From positions 1 to 64,000 of the forward strand of contig CAZLGT010000004.1 of the NCBI GenBank assembly GCA_964559175.1: a stretch of 64,000 bases of DNA, given 5' to 3'. Positions 1 through 8,862 of the stretch are shown in pieces. Source of the DNA: Mariniphaga sp964559175. GTDB lineage: Bacteria > Bacteroidota > Bacteroidia > Bacteroidales > Prolixibacteraceae. Position numbers and translations under genes: made by a program. Numbering within the stretch: position 1 is the first letter of the stretch; every line of letters starts with the position of its first letter. The notes beneath the pieces are model-generated. The model made no database searches, was not told the origin of the DNA, and saw only the letters and a program-made list of their open reading frames with translations.

Positions 1-48
1 GTTGTAAGTCATTTCATCGTAACGCGATTCTTTTGGAAGATAAGTCAT
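1..48 (-). CDS. Aldo/keto reductase, N-terminal 16 codons (partial)
   Basis: The gene starts at ATG 48 on the minus strand and leaves the window at position 1. The 16 visible residues, MTYLPKESRYDEMTYN, match the typical opening of the YghZ/Gpr-type aldo/keto reductases (L-glyceraldehyde 3-phosphate reductase group), which begin M-x-Y-x-P-x-x-x-R-Y-x-x-M-x-Y. These are cytoplasmic NADPH-dependent reductases. Catalytic residues lie outside the window, so the call rests on the N-terminal pattern only. It lies 46 bp downstream of the CDP-alcohol transferase gene in the same direction and could be the last gene of that operon. Confidence 0.55.
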   Translation of the reverse strand, partial: MTYLPKESRYDEMTYN

Positions 49-93
49 AATATATTTATTTTAAATATGTTAATAGATTTTTTGCTTCGTTGG

Positions 94-687
94 CTAATTT
101 CCTGGTTTGCGTTCTTTCATCACCCAGTAAAATCCTTTCAGTCCCGGCCTTATATCGTCGGTTTTCAGCAAAACCAGTATTTTATCGAAGTAGGCCAGGG
201 CTCCCCAGCCAACGGCAAGGTAGTAAAACCAGAGGTAGAAACCCCATACAAACAGCACAAAGAAGAAAAGCCCCTGCAGGTACCCGGCAATGACCCCGCC
301 GTACAGGTGTAATCCGGGAATTTTCCCGAAACGTACAAAAGCTACAAGATAACTGATTGCAAAAATGGCCAGAAACAAGTACAACAGCCAGGCATGTGGT
401 TTAATATCATCCCATTTAAACAGAAACAAACCAAGCAAGGCAAGCACGTAGGTTCCCATGTCGGCCAGGTTATCGAGGGCGGCACCAAAGCGGGTTACCA
501 GATTCAGTTTTCTGGCCAGAAAGCCGTCGATGATGTCGCTTACCAAGTTGATGCAGAAAAGAATGACAAACCATTTTTCAACTCCCAAAACGGCAAGCAC
601 CAGGATAACGGGAAACATGGCCAGCCGGTAAAAGCTGATTGCATTGGGAACATTCAGGATATTTTCTCCTTTATAATGAAGTTTCAT
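94..687 (-). CDS. CDP-alcohol phosphatidyltransferase family protein
   Basis: A 197-residue polytopic membrane enzyme that would transfer a phospho-lipid group from a CDP-activated lipid to an alcohol. The family signature is complete at about residues 51-75: D-x2-D-G-x2-A-R-x8-G-x3-D-x3-D (SDIIDGFLARK ... FGAALDNLAD). Several hydrophobic helices follow, which is the usual length and topology for PgsA/PssA-like proteins. The acceptor alcohol cannot be told from sequence. It is the promoter-distal gene behind the lipid kinase (23 bp gap) and the CdsA-like gene, so it probably uses the CDP-lipid made by them. Confidence 0.85.
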   Translation of the reverse strand: MKLHYKGENILNVPNAISFYRLAMFPVILVLAVLGVEKWFVILFCINLVSDIIDGFLARKLNLVTRFGAALDNLADMGTYVLALLGLFLFKWDDIKPHAWLLYLFLAIFAISYLVAFVRFGKIPGLHLYGGVIAGYLQGLFFFVLFVWGFYLWFYYLAVGWGALAYFDKILVLLKTDDIRPGLKGFYWVMKERKPGN

Positions 688-710
688 ATTTAATCTTTAG
701 ATGTTTCTGA

Positions 711-1385
711 CTAAAGCATGATGATTAACACGAGCAGAACACTCAAGGGTATCAAAAGATTGTCAACACCTTTCCGGCTAAACAGTTCGGCAAGTGTACT
801 TACCAGGGCTACTGTTACTGCTGTTATAAATGTATTTATGTTGAGGTGTTCCTGATTAAAATAAAGGGCGATAATGCTGATAATGAAGCAGGAAATAAAA
901 AATGCCGAAGATCCGAGCCAGGTTTTTTCCAGTGTGTGGTTAAAAATACGGATGCGGTGGTTGTATTGCTGCAGGTTGATTCCGAGGATGCCAGCGATGG
1001 GATCGCAAATAGCCAGCACCAGTATGGGCAGGATGAACAGGAAAGGGTTGTTGAGCAGGTGCGACAGCAGAAATGTGATATAGATGGCTGCCGGAAGGAG
1101 GTAGCTGCCAACCGATATGCGCTGTATATCGTGTATGGATTTTAGGTAGGTACGGTGGCGGCTGACAAAAAGTAAAATGAAAAATGCAACGGCTAAAAAC
1201 AGCACATACCAATGGTCGTTGAACAGGTAGGGGAAAGTGATGGTGGAAAGGGTGGCTGTAAAATGGGCAAATTTTCGGGTGATTTCACCCTTCAGTCCCA
1301 GCCGGCGATATATCATTTCGTTAAATGTGAGCAGCAGAGCAAATGCCACTAAAAAAATAAACGTTAAGCCAATTTGTGCTCCCAT
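711..1385 (-). CDS. VTE5/SEC59/DGK1-family CTP-dependent lipid kinase-like membrane protein
   Basis: A 224-residue, largely hydrophobic protein with the hallmarks of the dolichol kinase/phytol kinase/yeast Dgk1 family. It has an R-K-x2-H motif near residue 37 (EITRKFAH), a D-P-x-A-x3-G motif near 127 (DPIAGILG), a K-T-x-x-G-S-x-A-F-F motif near 153, and a late E-x2-S-x2-G-x-D-N-x3-P motif near 200. Members phosphorylate a lipid alcohol such as diacylglycerol, phytol or dolichol, usually with CTP. The gene starts 5 bp after the CdsA-like gene, so co-translation is likely. The substrate is inferred, not visible; prenol or diacylglycerol salvage are both possible. Confidence 0.75.
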   Translation of the reverse strand: MGAQIGLTFIFLVAFALLLTFNEMIYRRLGLKGEITRKFAHFTATLSTITFPYLFNDHWYVLFLAVAFFILLFVSRHRTYLKSIHDIQRISVGSYLLPAAIYITFLLSHLLNNPFLFILPILVLAICDPIAGILGINLQQYNHRIRIFNHTLEKTWLGSSAFFISCFIISIIALYFNQEHLNINTFITAVTVALVSTLAELFSRKGVDNLLIPLSVLLVLIIML

Positions 1386-1390
1386 AAAAA

Positions 1391-2122
1391 TTAGTTTATC
1401 AGTTTTGTCAATTCGAGCAGCGCCACAAAAGCGCCGCCGGCAATCAGGCTGTCGAACCGGTCGAGAAAACCTCCGTGACCCGGTAGTAGCCGGGAGAAAT
1501 CTTTCACCTTGTATTTCCGTTTATAAACCGATGCCAGCATATCGCCTGTAAATGCAAATATAACGATACCTGCCGCAACAACAAAAGCAGTTCCTGCCGC
1601 AGTTCCTGCGAGGTCTTTCAGCAACAGTGAGCTGGCAACGGCAGTTATAGCTCCTCCTGCAAGGCCTTCAACGGTTTTGCCGGGACTTATAGCCGGGAAA
1701 AGTTTGGTTTTACCTGCCAGTTGTCCACATATCTGGCTGAAGGCATCGAAAATGGAAAGCACCAGAAACGAAAACAGGATGAGCCCGGCATTTAACTGAC
1801 TGAAACGGAAAAAACCTGTGCAAAAGACCAGAAAAACCAGTATCGAAATCATAAAAAAACCGGGACTACTGTAACCCGATATTCTGAAAAGCCGCATCAG
1901 TTCTGCTGTTCCGGTTATAATGATTAGGATGGCAACGTAATGAAAAATCAGTGGATTATACACGATGGAAAAAAAGAGCAGGTGGATTATGATAAAGTAG
2001 GTAATGTATTTCAGCCAGCTTTTGCGGGCGGTTTTCCGGTCTTTTTTGCGGTTAATGAAATAAAACCCAACAGCTCCCAGCACAAAATAGGAAAGAATGA
2101 TGAGGTAAATGGTTAAAATCAT
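1391..2122 (-). CDS. cdsA: Phosphatidate cytidylyltransferase (CdsA family)
   Basis: A 243-residue integral membrane enzyme that condenses CTP with a phospholipid such as phosphatidate to give a CDP-lipid. The C-terminal CDS signature is intact near residues 198-222: S-x-x-K-R-x4-K-D-x3-x-L-P-G-H-G-G-x-L-D-R. An earlier S-P-G-K-T-x-E-G motif sits near residue 145. It is somewhat shorter than canonical CdsA (about 270-285 residues) because of a short N-terminal half. It abuts the TSUP permease gene (1 bp gap) and precedes the lipid kinase gene, so it looks like the middle step of a lipid alcohol - lipid phosphate - CDP-lipid route. It may be an accessory CdsA rather than the housekeeping copy. 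Confidence 0.88.
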   Translation of the reverse strand: MILTIYLIILSYFVLGAVGFYFINRKKDRKTARKSWLKYITYFIIIHLLFFSIVYNPLIFHYVAILIIITGTAELMRLFRISGYSSPGFFMISILVFLVFCTGFFRFSQLNAGLILFSFLVLSIFDAFSQICGQLAGKTKLFPAISPGKTVEGLAGGAITAVASSLLLKDLAGTAAGTAFVVAAGIVIFAFTGDMLASVYKRKYKVKDFSRLLPGHGGFLDRFDSLIAGGAFVALLELTKLIN

Positions 2123-2123
2123 A

Positions 2124-2921
2124 TCAGGTCAGTATCAGAATTATTCCAAAAATAAGCATCACAAAGGCAAAAATTTTCCGGATGGGAGTTTCCCGTTTTT
2201 CCAGTTTTACATGGGAAAGCAGCCGGGGTCCCAAAAACGCACCGAGTATGGTTCCGGAGGTTAGAAACACCACAAGGGTAAGATCGATTTCGCCAATAAA
2301 TACATGGCCTGCCAGCGCCGAAAAGGTATTGATGAGGACCACAAACAACGAGGTTCCTGCCACCAGTCTGATGGGAGTATGCAGGGCCATGAGTCCGGCA
2401 AGTACGGGTGCGGCGCCGCTGGTGCCAAACGTACCGCTGATGATTCCGCCCATAAATCCGTAAAAGGTTCCTTTGTATTTCTTTTTCTGCACCATACCGT
2501 CCGGATTCTGTTCTTCGTTCGGGCTGGTCTGTTTCTTTTTCCGGCTGTTCCAGAAAATAAGTCCTGCCATTAGTATGGAATAAACGCCAAAGGCCATTTT
2601 CAAATGGTTTGTGTTCATGAGTTGTGTGAATGCCGCCCCGGCCAGGGCGCCAAAAATGCCGGCTATGCCAAAAATCAGGGCAATACGAATATGAATGTTA
2701 CCGCTGCGGTAGTAGCCCACCGTTCCCACAATACACAGCGGCAAAGTGGCTGCCAGCGATGTGCCAACAGCGATGTGCCCGGGCGTGTTAAAAAAAAGAA
2801 TCAGAATAAGCGGGAAGAAAAAGCCCCCGCCGGTACCTATCATGGTGGCCAGCATGCCTACCACAAAACCAATAAGCGGCAACCACAAGTAAGTTTGCTG
2901 AAATGCAGAAAAAAACATCAT
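2124..2921 (-). CDS. TSUP (TauE/SafE) family permease
   Basis: A 265-residue membrane protein with the duplicated TSUP architecture: two repeats of about four helices, each opening with a glycine-rich loop (GMLATMIGTGGGFFF near residue 22; GIISGTFGTSGAAPV near 160). TSUP proteins move sulfite, sulfonates, sulfoacetate or related anions across the inner membrane. A charged cytoplasmic loop with a KKK-rich stretch separates the halves. It is the first gene of the four-gene minus-strand run ending at 94, with only 1 bp before the CdsA-like gene. The link to lipid genes may be simple co-transcription, or it may hint at a sulfonated head group, which is speculation. Confidence 0.85.
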   Translation of the reverse strand: MMFFSAFQQTYLWLPLIGFVVGMLATMIGTGGGFFFPLILILFFNTPGHIAVGTSLAATLPLCIVGTVGYYRSGNIHIRIALIFGIAGIFGALAGAAFTQLMNTNHLKMAFGVYSILMAGLIFWNSRKKKQTSPNEEQNPDGMVQKKKYKGTFYGFMGGIISGTFGTSGAAPVLAGLMALHTPIRLVAGTSLFVVLINTFSALAGHVFIGEIDLTLVVFLTSGTILGAFLGPRLLSHVKLEKRETPIRKIFAFVMLIFGIILILT

Positions 2922-3013
2922 ACGATTGATATTTCTGTCGGTTAAGGTAAATATAAATACCGGGAATGCAAAGTGAATTATATTTCAGTCTTTTTCAGCA
3001 AAAGCCTTGGCTT

Positions 3014-3802
3014 CTATTCATCCCGGGGTGTGCCGCCAATCCATCCATTTACCCGGTAGGTAAAAATCCTGCTTTCCGGACCAGTGGGTGTGTCCTGTTC
3101 ATCTCTCCACACTTTTTCAATGGAAACAGGGATGGTAAGAGGGATATCTCCTTTTCCTTCTGCAATTTCCTTTAAAAGTTTAAAATCTGTTTCAAGCAAA
3201 TCGTATCCCAGCACCAATTCACTACCATATTCATCTTCTATGGATGAGTCACGGTCCTCCCCAACCACATTTTCTCCGTATTCAAACCCAAATCCGTTTT
3301 GGCAGTTTGGATTGGTACATTCCAGCATTTCTGCATCTATAACGGTAGGGGTCAGGTGAATTGTTAAGCGGTTGTTAGCGGCAGGGGAAACTACAAGGGT
3401 GCCGGATGACGGTTCAATCCGGGCTGGAATATTTCGGGTTTCCCTGCCAATAAGAGAACCTTCGCCGTCAACGCAAGGATGAGACATAATTACACTTATA
3501 TCAGTAACTTGTGGCATTCGTCCCGACATATTTCTGCCCGGTACGGCCATATATTGAATGTTGTTGCCAACCTGAATACGGGTAATGGTGTAAAAACCAT
3601 ACCGTTTAAATGAAATTTCAGCGACTGAATTTACCGTAGTTGAAGGATTTCCGGCAATCCAGTAATTTTCATGTGTAGCCGACATGTCGAGGTGCATCCA
3701 TACCACTACCTGATCCTGTGAAAATGTGGTATGGCTGAAAAGAATAAAAGCAGAAAAAAGGCCAAAGAGGACAATAGCTGATTTTAATTTGATAGTTGTC
3801 AT
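3014..3802 (-). CDS. Secreted protein of unknown function
   Basis: A 262-residue protein starting at ATG 3802, where a clear signal peptide begins (MTTIKLKSAIVLFGLFSAF, cleavage after TTFSQ). An upstream in-frame ATG at 3886 is less likely: it would overlap the preceding gene and bury the signal peptide. The mature part is beta-rich and has a short C-N-P-N-C segment followed by an acidic stretch (VGEDRDSSIEDE). No catalytic motif or known family was recognised. It lies 65 bp downstream of another secreted unknown gene on the same strand and the two may be co-expressed in the periplasm or at the cell surface. Confidence 0.7.
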   Translation of the reverse strand: MTTIKLKSAIVLFGLFSAFILFSHTTFSQDQVVVWMHLDMSATHENYWIAGNPSTTVNSVAEISFKRYGFYTITRIQVGNNIQYMAVPGRNMSGRMPQVTDISVIMSHPCVDGEGSLIGRETRNIPARIEPSSGTLVVSPAANNRLTIHLTPTVIDAEMLECTNPNCQNGFGFEYGENVVGEDRDSSIEDEYGSELVLGYDLLETDFKLLKEIAEGKGDIPLTIPVSIEKVWRDEQDTPTGPESRIFTYRVNGWIGGTPRDE

Positions 3803-3867
3803 TGGAATTTTTTTTAGAATGAATGAAATCGCGGTGCAATATAAAAATGAATTTTTTTGTCTGGTTT

Positions 3868-4599
3868 TCAATTGTTGCCAGACCATGCGTTGTCGATTCG
3901 GATGAGAACCGGAAACTTACAGGTGCCCATCTCTTCCAGGCATTCAATCCAGTCGTCAACCACCTCGGCACTTCCCGAAAATTCGAGGTGTCCGGTCATG
4001 GAGCTTTGCAGTCGTTCCAGCATTTCCCTGCCTTCTTCTATCTTTCCCTGCATCAGTAACTGCTGCGCTTTTTGTGTAATTTCCTCCACATTCATGTCTT
4101 CTATAGCTCCGGCGTCAAGCTTTTTATTGTATTTCCGGTAAATAAATTCATCCTCGGGCACAAAATTGCCCCTGTCATCTTCTGTATAAAGGAAGTAATG
4201 ATCCTTCAGGTATTCATAGTTTCGAACAATTTCATCGTACCGCTGCCTGCTTAAAATTTCTTTTCCTTCAGCTTTGCCCCGTTCCTTCAGGCGGTGCAAT
4301 GCAGTAAAAACACGGGTGGCGCCTTTGCTGCCTGAAGATGCATTATACAGATGTATGCCAGCAGGTTCAAAAATGGTTTCCTCGTAAAAGAAAGTGGCTG
4401 TTTTTTCTTTTTCGTAGTCGGGCTCTCCGTAAATACCGACATAAAAAGCGCGTACTTTTTCATAAGAGTCGGAGGTCAGATAATAGTTTGAACCGGGTCG
4501 CTGTACTACAGCACCCGGGTACAGTACAGGTTTCTGACAAAAAACGGCAGGAGTGACAGCTAAAAAGAAAACGGCAAGTAAAAAAGTTTCTCTTGTCAT
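3868..4599 (-). CDS. Secreted protein of unknown function
   Basis: A 243-residue protein with an N-terminal signal peptide (MTRETFLLAVFFLAVTPAVFC), where the Cys at 21 could be a lipobox cysteine, although the pattern AVFC is imperfect. The mature protein is charged and mostly helical, rich in Glu, Lys and Tyr, with a helical segment near residues 165-200 (EEITQKAQQLLMQGKIEEG). No enzyme motif was recognised. It is followed at 65 bp by another secreted unknown gene. Function cannot be assigned from sequence. Confidence 0.7.
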   Translation of the reverse strand: MTRETFLLAVFFLAVTPAVFCQKPVLYPGAVVQRPGSNYYLTSDSYEKVRAFYVGIYGEPDYEKEKTATFFYEETIFEPAGIHLYNASSGSKGATRVFTALHRLKERGKAEGKEILSRQRYDEIVRNYEYLKDHYFLYTEDDRGNFVPEDEFIYRKYNKKLDAGAIEDMNVEEITQKAQQLLMQGKIEEGREMLERLQSSMTGHLEFSGSAEVVDDWIECLEEMGTCKFPVLIRIDNAWSGNN

Positions 4600-4794
4600 G
4601 ATAAGTTAGTTTTTTGGTTTTTAAATGCAGTGATTCTGATAGTAACAAAAAGTCGAAATCAGATTCTATTGTCATAAAATCCCAATATACAAAAAAACCA
4701 TGAACTCTCCAAAACACTGATTAGGTTGATTTTCAGAGGCCTAAATCAATGTTTTACAGGTTTTAATCGTTTCCTGTTCTATTTTATGTCGGGG

Positions 4795-7593
4795 TCAGTC
4801 AGCTATTACAAATTTTCCCTGCGTACTTTCTCCCTCTGAATTTTGCAGTCTGAAAAAATAGATGCCTGCCTCCAGCCCATTCCGGTAAATCATTTTCTGA
4901 TGTTTTCCTGCCGGATAAAATCCCAGGTTCAGGTGTTCTGTTTTCTTTCCGGTAAGATCGAAAACCTCCAGGGTAAAAAATGCATCTTTTACCGAAACAA
5001 ACTGCAAACGGGCATTTTGTGAGAAAGGATTTGGATAGACCGATGCTTCTGCAATCCCTTTTCCTGCGAATGGATTCAGTATTTTCATACTGTTCAGGGC
5101 ATCGGGTTTCAGTTCGAAGGTGGCTGTTAGCGGAATGTTTTCGCAAATATCGATAACAGTCCACTGAATGGTAAGGCTTCCGCCTTCGGAGAGGTCGATG
5201 CTTTGGTTTGTAAAGTTGTGTCTCACCTGTGGCCGGCATCCGCCTGTAATGGATGTTTTCAGGGTATTTGTTTCTTCATTCACCCATGCCGAAATGGCTG
5301 CGTCCAGCGCACTCTGATCCTCAAAACTCCGGGCATCTGCCTCTCGTCCTTCGGGTGCTGTATAACCCGTTATTTCGTCGGGTGCTGTAAGCGTAAAAGT
5401 GGCTGTCAAACCTTCCGTAGTTTCACAGGCATCGGTTATCATCCATTCCACGGTGAGGCTTCCGCCTTCGCAAAGCGGAAGGCTCTGGTCGGCAAAGTTA
5501 TGACTTACCTGCGGGTTGCACCCTCCGGTAATGCCGGCTTTCAGGGCGGTGGTTTCATCGGCAACCCAAAATGCGATGGTTTCCCTTAAGATAAGATAAT
5601 TAGAGAAATTACAGGTATTCTGAACCATGTCTTCTGGATTCCCGTATGTCATTTCTTCGGGGGCAGCCATCGTGAAAGATGCCGTAAATGAATCAACAGT
5701 GTCGCTGCGGTCGGTGATGGTCCACTCAACGATAACGGTTCCGCCATCGCAAAGCGGGAAGTTTTCACCCGTGTAGTTGTGGCTTGCCGTGGGTTCGCAT
5801 CCGCCGGTAAGGCTGGCCTGCAATGCTGCTGTTTCGCTTGTTACCCAGGCCTCGATGGCTGCGTTCAGTTCGGCCTGGTTGGCATAGATGCAGGTAGTTA
5901 TTTCCCTGCCTTCCGGCGTGCCGGCAGCAATTTCCTGCGGAGTGTTTAACGTGAAAGTTGCAGTGAGGTCGTCCAGCAGCGGTTCACACAGTTCGGTGAT
6001 GGTCCATTCTACAGTAAAGCTTCCACCTTCGGAAAGGGAAATGTGTTGTCCTTCAAAATTAGGCGTTATTTGCGGGTCTTCGCATTCGCCGGCGATACCG
6101 GCCTCCAGAGCCGCAGTTTGTGAATCAATCCAGTCTGTTATGGCGGCCTCCAGAGCAGCCTGGTCTGCAAAATCGCATGCATGGGCCTGCATATCTTTTG
6201 GCCCTTTGTAGCTGATGCGCAGGTCAACAGTGTTTATCGATTTTGGAGGAACCAGAAGCAGGGTATCAGTCATATAATCCGAAGTTTCAAAATCTGTGCT
6301 TTCGGTTGTGGTATAGGCCGTAGCTTCACCAATGGTATAACCCGGTATCTGTATGCGTACCTGGAAGGTTTCCGTTTCTGAGCGATTGATGGCGATAAAT
6401 GTGGCCGAATCGCCTGTAGAACTTATAAATGATGCAGTTTTTAACAGGTCGCTGTCGCCCGTGGTACCTGTTCTTTTCCAGCCCGGGTGAATAAAAGCGG
6501 AATAATGCTTAAATACATAAAAATCTTTGGTGCGGTTGTATCCCTGCGGGTTACTCCAACGGTTGCGGTCCCAGGGGAAATGCAGGTTGACCAGCCCGCC
6601 TTCTTCCCAAACCAGGTCCCAGTACAACCAGGCAGTGGCATTTCCTTGTACAAGAGACTGATACATCATGCCGGCAACCGTAAACCAGTCTTCCCTCGAA
6701 TATTCGGTTTGAAAATGGGGCACCTCGGGATGAAAATTACCCACTTTCCGGTAGTTGGTTGAAGTGAACGGGTCGTTGGGATTGGTTCCGCCTTCCGCAC
6801 CATGGTACAGGTGATAGGCAATTCCGTAAAGTTTGGACAAATCGAGGGCATTGATGTAATTCTCCACCGCATTGTAACCAAGGCCAATACACTCGGGGCC
6901 CAGAAAAAGCGGTGGATTATCGCGCTGCATCACCACCTCGTAAACCGCATCGAGCGCTTTGTTGTAACCGGCAAGTGTGTCGGTCGCATTTACCGTTTCA
7001 GAAGGGCGCATCAGGCAGCTTTCGTAAGGGGCTTCCCAGTCGGGTTCGTTTTGAATGCTGATGTACTTCGGGTAAATCCCGTTGGCATTGTAATTGTCAA
7101 GCGAGGCGTTCCACCAGCTGGCAAAACCGGCATAATCGAATTCCACTTTGCCATCGGTTACGGTGTATTTTAAAGTTCCGCCGTTGCTTTTGTCGTTATT
7201 GCTTTTTAAATAGGCGGGCGGCCCCCATGAGGTAGTCATTATATCGATGGGATGCCCTAGGGAATTTTCTGCTGCTGCTGCGAACTGTTTTACATAGCCA
7301 ATCATATTATTGTCGTATCCGTAGGCATTTCTCACCCGGAGGATGTCGAGGCTCAGTTCTTTAAAAATCACATCGTAAATTTCCGCCCGATTGGGGTGGG
7401 CGGGCAGCCAGCCTTCGTAATAGGCCAGCGATGCGCCAAAGCCGGTAATGGTCTGGTGTTTATCATCTGCATCCACTTCAATATTTTGGATGGTTTCATT
7501 TTGGGCGCCCGCCTTTTGAAGACCGGTTGTTCCTAAAAAAGGAAGTAAAAAGATGATCAGGTAATTATGTAACTTCATTTTTCGATGGTTCAT
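4795..7593 (-). CDS. Secreted GH30-family glycoside hydrolase with four repeat modules and T9SS sorting domain
   Basis: A 932-residue modular enzyme. ATG 7593 is used; a TTG 9 bp earlier is also in frame. After a signal peptide (KLHNYLIIFLLPFLG) a GH30 (beta/alpha)8 barrel with side beta-domain covers about residues 30-460: ITGFGAS near 50, acid/base Glu in QNEPDW near 181, and nucleophile Glu in FQTEYSRED near 296. GH30 enzymes cut beta-glucosidic, xylosidic or glucuronoxylan links; the exact substrate is unclear. Four modules of about 94 residues follow (starting near 471, 570, 664 and 760), each F-x-x-Q-x-x-L-x-A-A-I ... GGCxP ... EGGS-x-T-V-x-W, resembling HYR/Ig-like stalks. A T9SS type A sorting domain begins at ASVYPNPF and ends GKFVIAD. 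Confidence 0.85.
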   Translation of the reverse strand: MNHRKMKLHNYLIIFLLPFLGTTGLQKAGAQNETIQNIEVDADDKHQTITGFGASLAYYEGWLPAHPNRAEIYDVIFKELSLDILRVRNAYGYDNNMIGYVKQFAAAAENSLGHPIDIMTTSWGPPAYLKSNNDKSNGGTLKYTVTDGKVEFDYAGFASWWNASLDNYNANGIYPKYISIQNEPDWEAPYESCLMRPSETVNATDTLAGYNKALDAVYEVVMQRDNPPLFLGPECIGLGYNAVENYINALDLSKLYGIAYHLYHGAEGGTNPNDPFTSTNYRKVGNFHPEVPHFQTEYSREDWFTVAGMMYQSLVQGNATAWLYWDLVWEEGGLVNLHFPWDRNRWSNPQGYNRTKDFYVFKHYSAFIHPGWKRTGTTGDSDLLKTASFISSTGDSATFIAINRSETETFQVRIQIPGYTIGEATAYTTTESTDFETSDYMTDTLLLVPPKSINTVDLRISYKGPKDMQAHACDFADQAALEAAITDWIDSQTAALEAGIAGECEDPQITPNFEGQHISLSEGGSFTVEWTITELCEPLLDDLTATFTLNTPQEIAAGTPEGREITTCIYANQAELNAAIEAWVTSETAALQASLTGGCEPTASHNYTGENFPLCDGGTVIVEWTITDRSDTVDSFTASFTMAAPEEMTYGNPEDMVQNTCNFSNYLILRETIAFWVADETTALKAGITGGCNPQVSHNFADQSLPLCEGGSLTVEWMITDACETTEGLTATFTLTAPDEITGYTAPEGREADARSFEDQSALDAAISAWVNEETNTLKTSITGGCRPQVRHNFTNQSIDLSEGGSLTIQWTVIDICENIPLTATFELKPDALNSMKILNPFAGKGIAEASVYPNPFSQNARLQFVSVKDAFFTLEVFDLTGKKTEHLNLGFYPAGKHQKMIYRNGLEAGIYFFRLQNSEGESTQGKFVIAD

Positions 7594-7893
7594 TGTTGAC
7601 AATTTAATTCACCGCACGAAAATATAAACAAGTTGACAATTAAAAAATTTAGTTATTGTAATTCCGACATTTTATGCCGGTTTTTTCCCAGGGTGTAAAA
7701 TTGAAAATGTCCGACCGGTTCATTTCAAACATATTTTTATTACATTGCAAACCATTGTGCAAGGTGCTAAACGCTTAAAAACAGAGGGTAACAGCACCCG
7801 GCGCTTTTCATTCCGGAAGGGAATTAGTGATTTGACAATCAATTAAAAACGTAACTGTAATTAATAAAACATTCATTTCTAAAATCGAACAAA
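7594..7893. other. Divergent intergenic region, no gene seen
   Basis: About 300 bp separate the divergently transcribed GH30 gene (minus) and the membrane protein gene at 7894 (plus). The stretch is AT-rich and must carry both promoters. I see no ORF of interest, no strong hairpin and no clear -33/-7 pair that I would commit to. Confidence 0.5.
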
Positions 7894-8673
7894 ATGGCAA
7901 CTAAGAAAAAAATGACCAGGGTGGGAGATGTGGAATCTCCATCCACCCCGGGTGGTGGTAAAGTGTTTGAAGCCAGCCCGGAAAGCAGGGCAAAAGCCAA
8001 ACAACTTCGTCTTTTTGCGTTTTTGGCCTGGATTCTGGCCATGGCAGGACAAATTTTTGTCATTCTGAAACTGTTAAGCGACGAATATTTGGTTTGGTTG
8101 ATTGTTGCAATTGTTGTGATACTTGCACTGGCCATAACCGGTTCGTACCTGTGGAAAAAGGCCAACCGGCTCGACCCGGCATCCGAGAAGCAAAAGGTGA
8201 AGTTTTTTATTCAAAACCAGTTGGGTGCCATTATGGGCGTTCTGGCGTTTTTGCCTTTGGTGATTCTGATTTTCACAAATAAAAACCTGAGCAAACAAAC
8301 CAAGGGTATAGCAGGCACCATTGCCGTTGTTGCTCTTTTGGTTGCAGGCATTACCGGAGTCGATTTTAACCCGGCATCCATCGAACAATATACCGAGCAA
8401 ACCAAAGAAATTGAACTGCTCAACGATGGCTTCAACAACGTGTACTGGACTCCTTCGGGAACACGGTATCACATTTATTCGGACTGTTCCTATATCAATA
8501 CCGATCGCACTTCTGAAATTTTTGAAGGAACGGTTGCCAGCGCCCGCGAGCTGAAAAACATTACCGAGTTGTGCAGCCGGTGCCGCGACCGGAGACTGAG
8601 GGAAAAAGACATGACTGAAGAAGATTTGCAGTCGAGATTGACCGAAGAGTTGTCGGATGCACTGGAGGAATAG
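7894..8673 (+). CDS. Four-helix membrane protein with C-terminal His/Cys putative zinc motif
   Basis: A 259-residue protein with a charged N-terminus and about four transmembrane helices (near residues 35-58, 66-90, 108-128 and 138-154). A soluble C-terminal domain contains Y-H-x3-D-C-x-Y near residues 191-199 and a later C-S-R-C near 229-232. This H-x4-C ... C-x2-C arrangement recurs at the C-terminus of many bacterial membrane proteins and probably binds one zinc ion. The last 25 residues are acidic and helical. No known family function is attached. It is followed by a separate small helical protein gene at 8863. Confidence 0.75.
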   Translation: MATKKKMTRVGDVESPSTPGGGKVFEASPESRAKAKQLRLFAFLAWILAMAGQIFVILKLLSDEYLVWLIVAIVVILALAITGSYLWKKANRLDPASEKQKVKFFIQNQLGAIMGVLAFLPLVILIFTNKNLSKQTKGIAGTIAVVALLVAGITGVDFNPASIEQYTEQTKEIELLNDGFNNVYWTPSGTRYHIYSDCSYINTDRTSEIFEGTVASARELKNITELCSRCRDRRLREKDMTEEDLQSRLTEELSDALEE

Positions 8674-8862
8674 TCAGGGGAAATAAATGGACTAAACGGA
8701 TCAATACCTCAAGCCTGAATTTTTTCGGGTTGAAGGATTATTGTATGAATTATTTTATGGGTGAGCTATTATTCCTCGCACGAAGGGAAAACCGCCATTT
8801 ATTCAGCAAAAGTGAAATTGAACTGAATCCTTATCTTTGATGGAAAGCAAAAAATTAACAGC

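Noticed and set aside
5203..5589. Long plus-strand frames inside the GH30, TolC and permease genes
   Set aside because: Antisense to strongly supported coding regions with family motifs; they arise from codon structure.
4795..6180. Repeated DNA in the GH30 gene as a tandem repeat array
   Set aside because: The repeats are protein modules of about 94 residues with diverged DNA, not a nucleotide tandem array.
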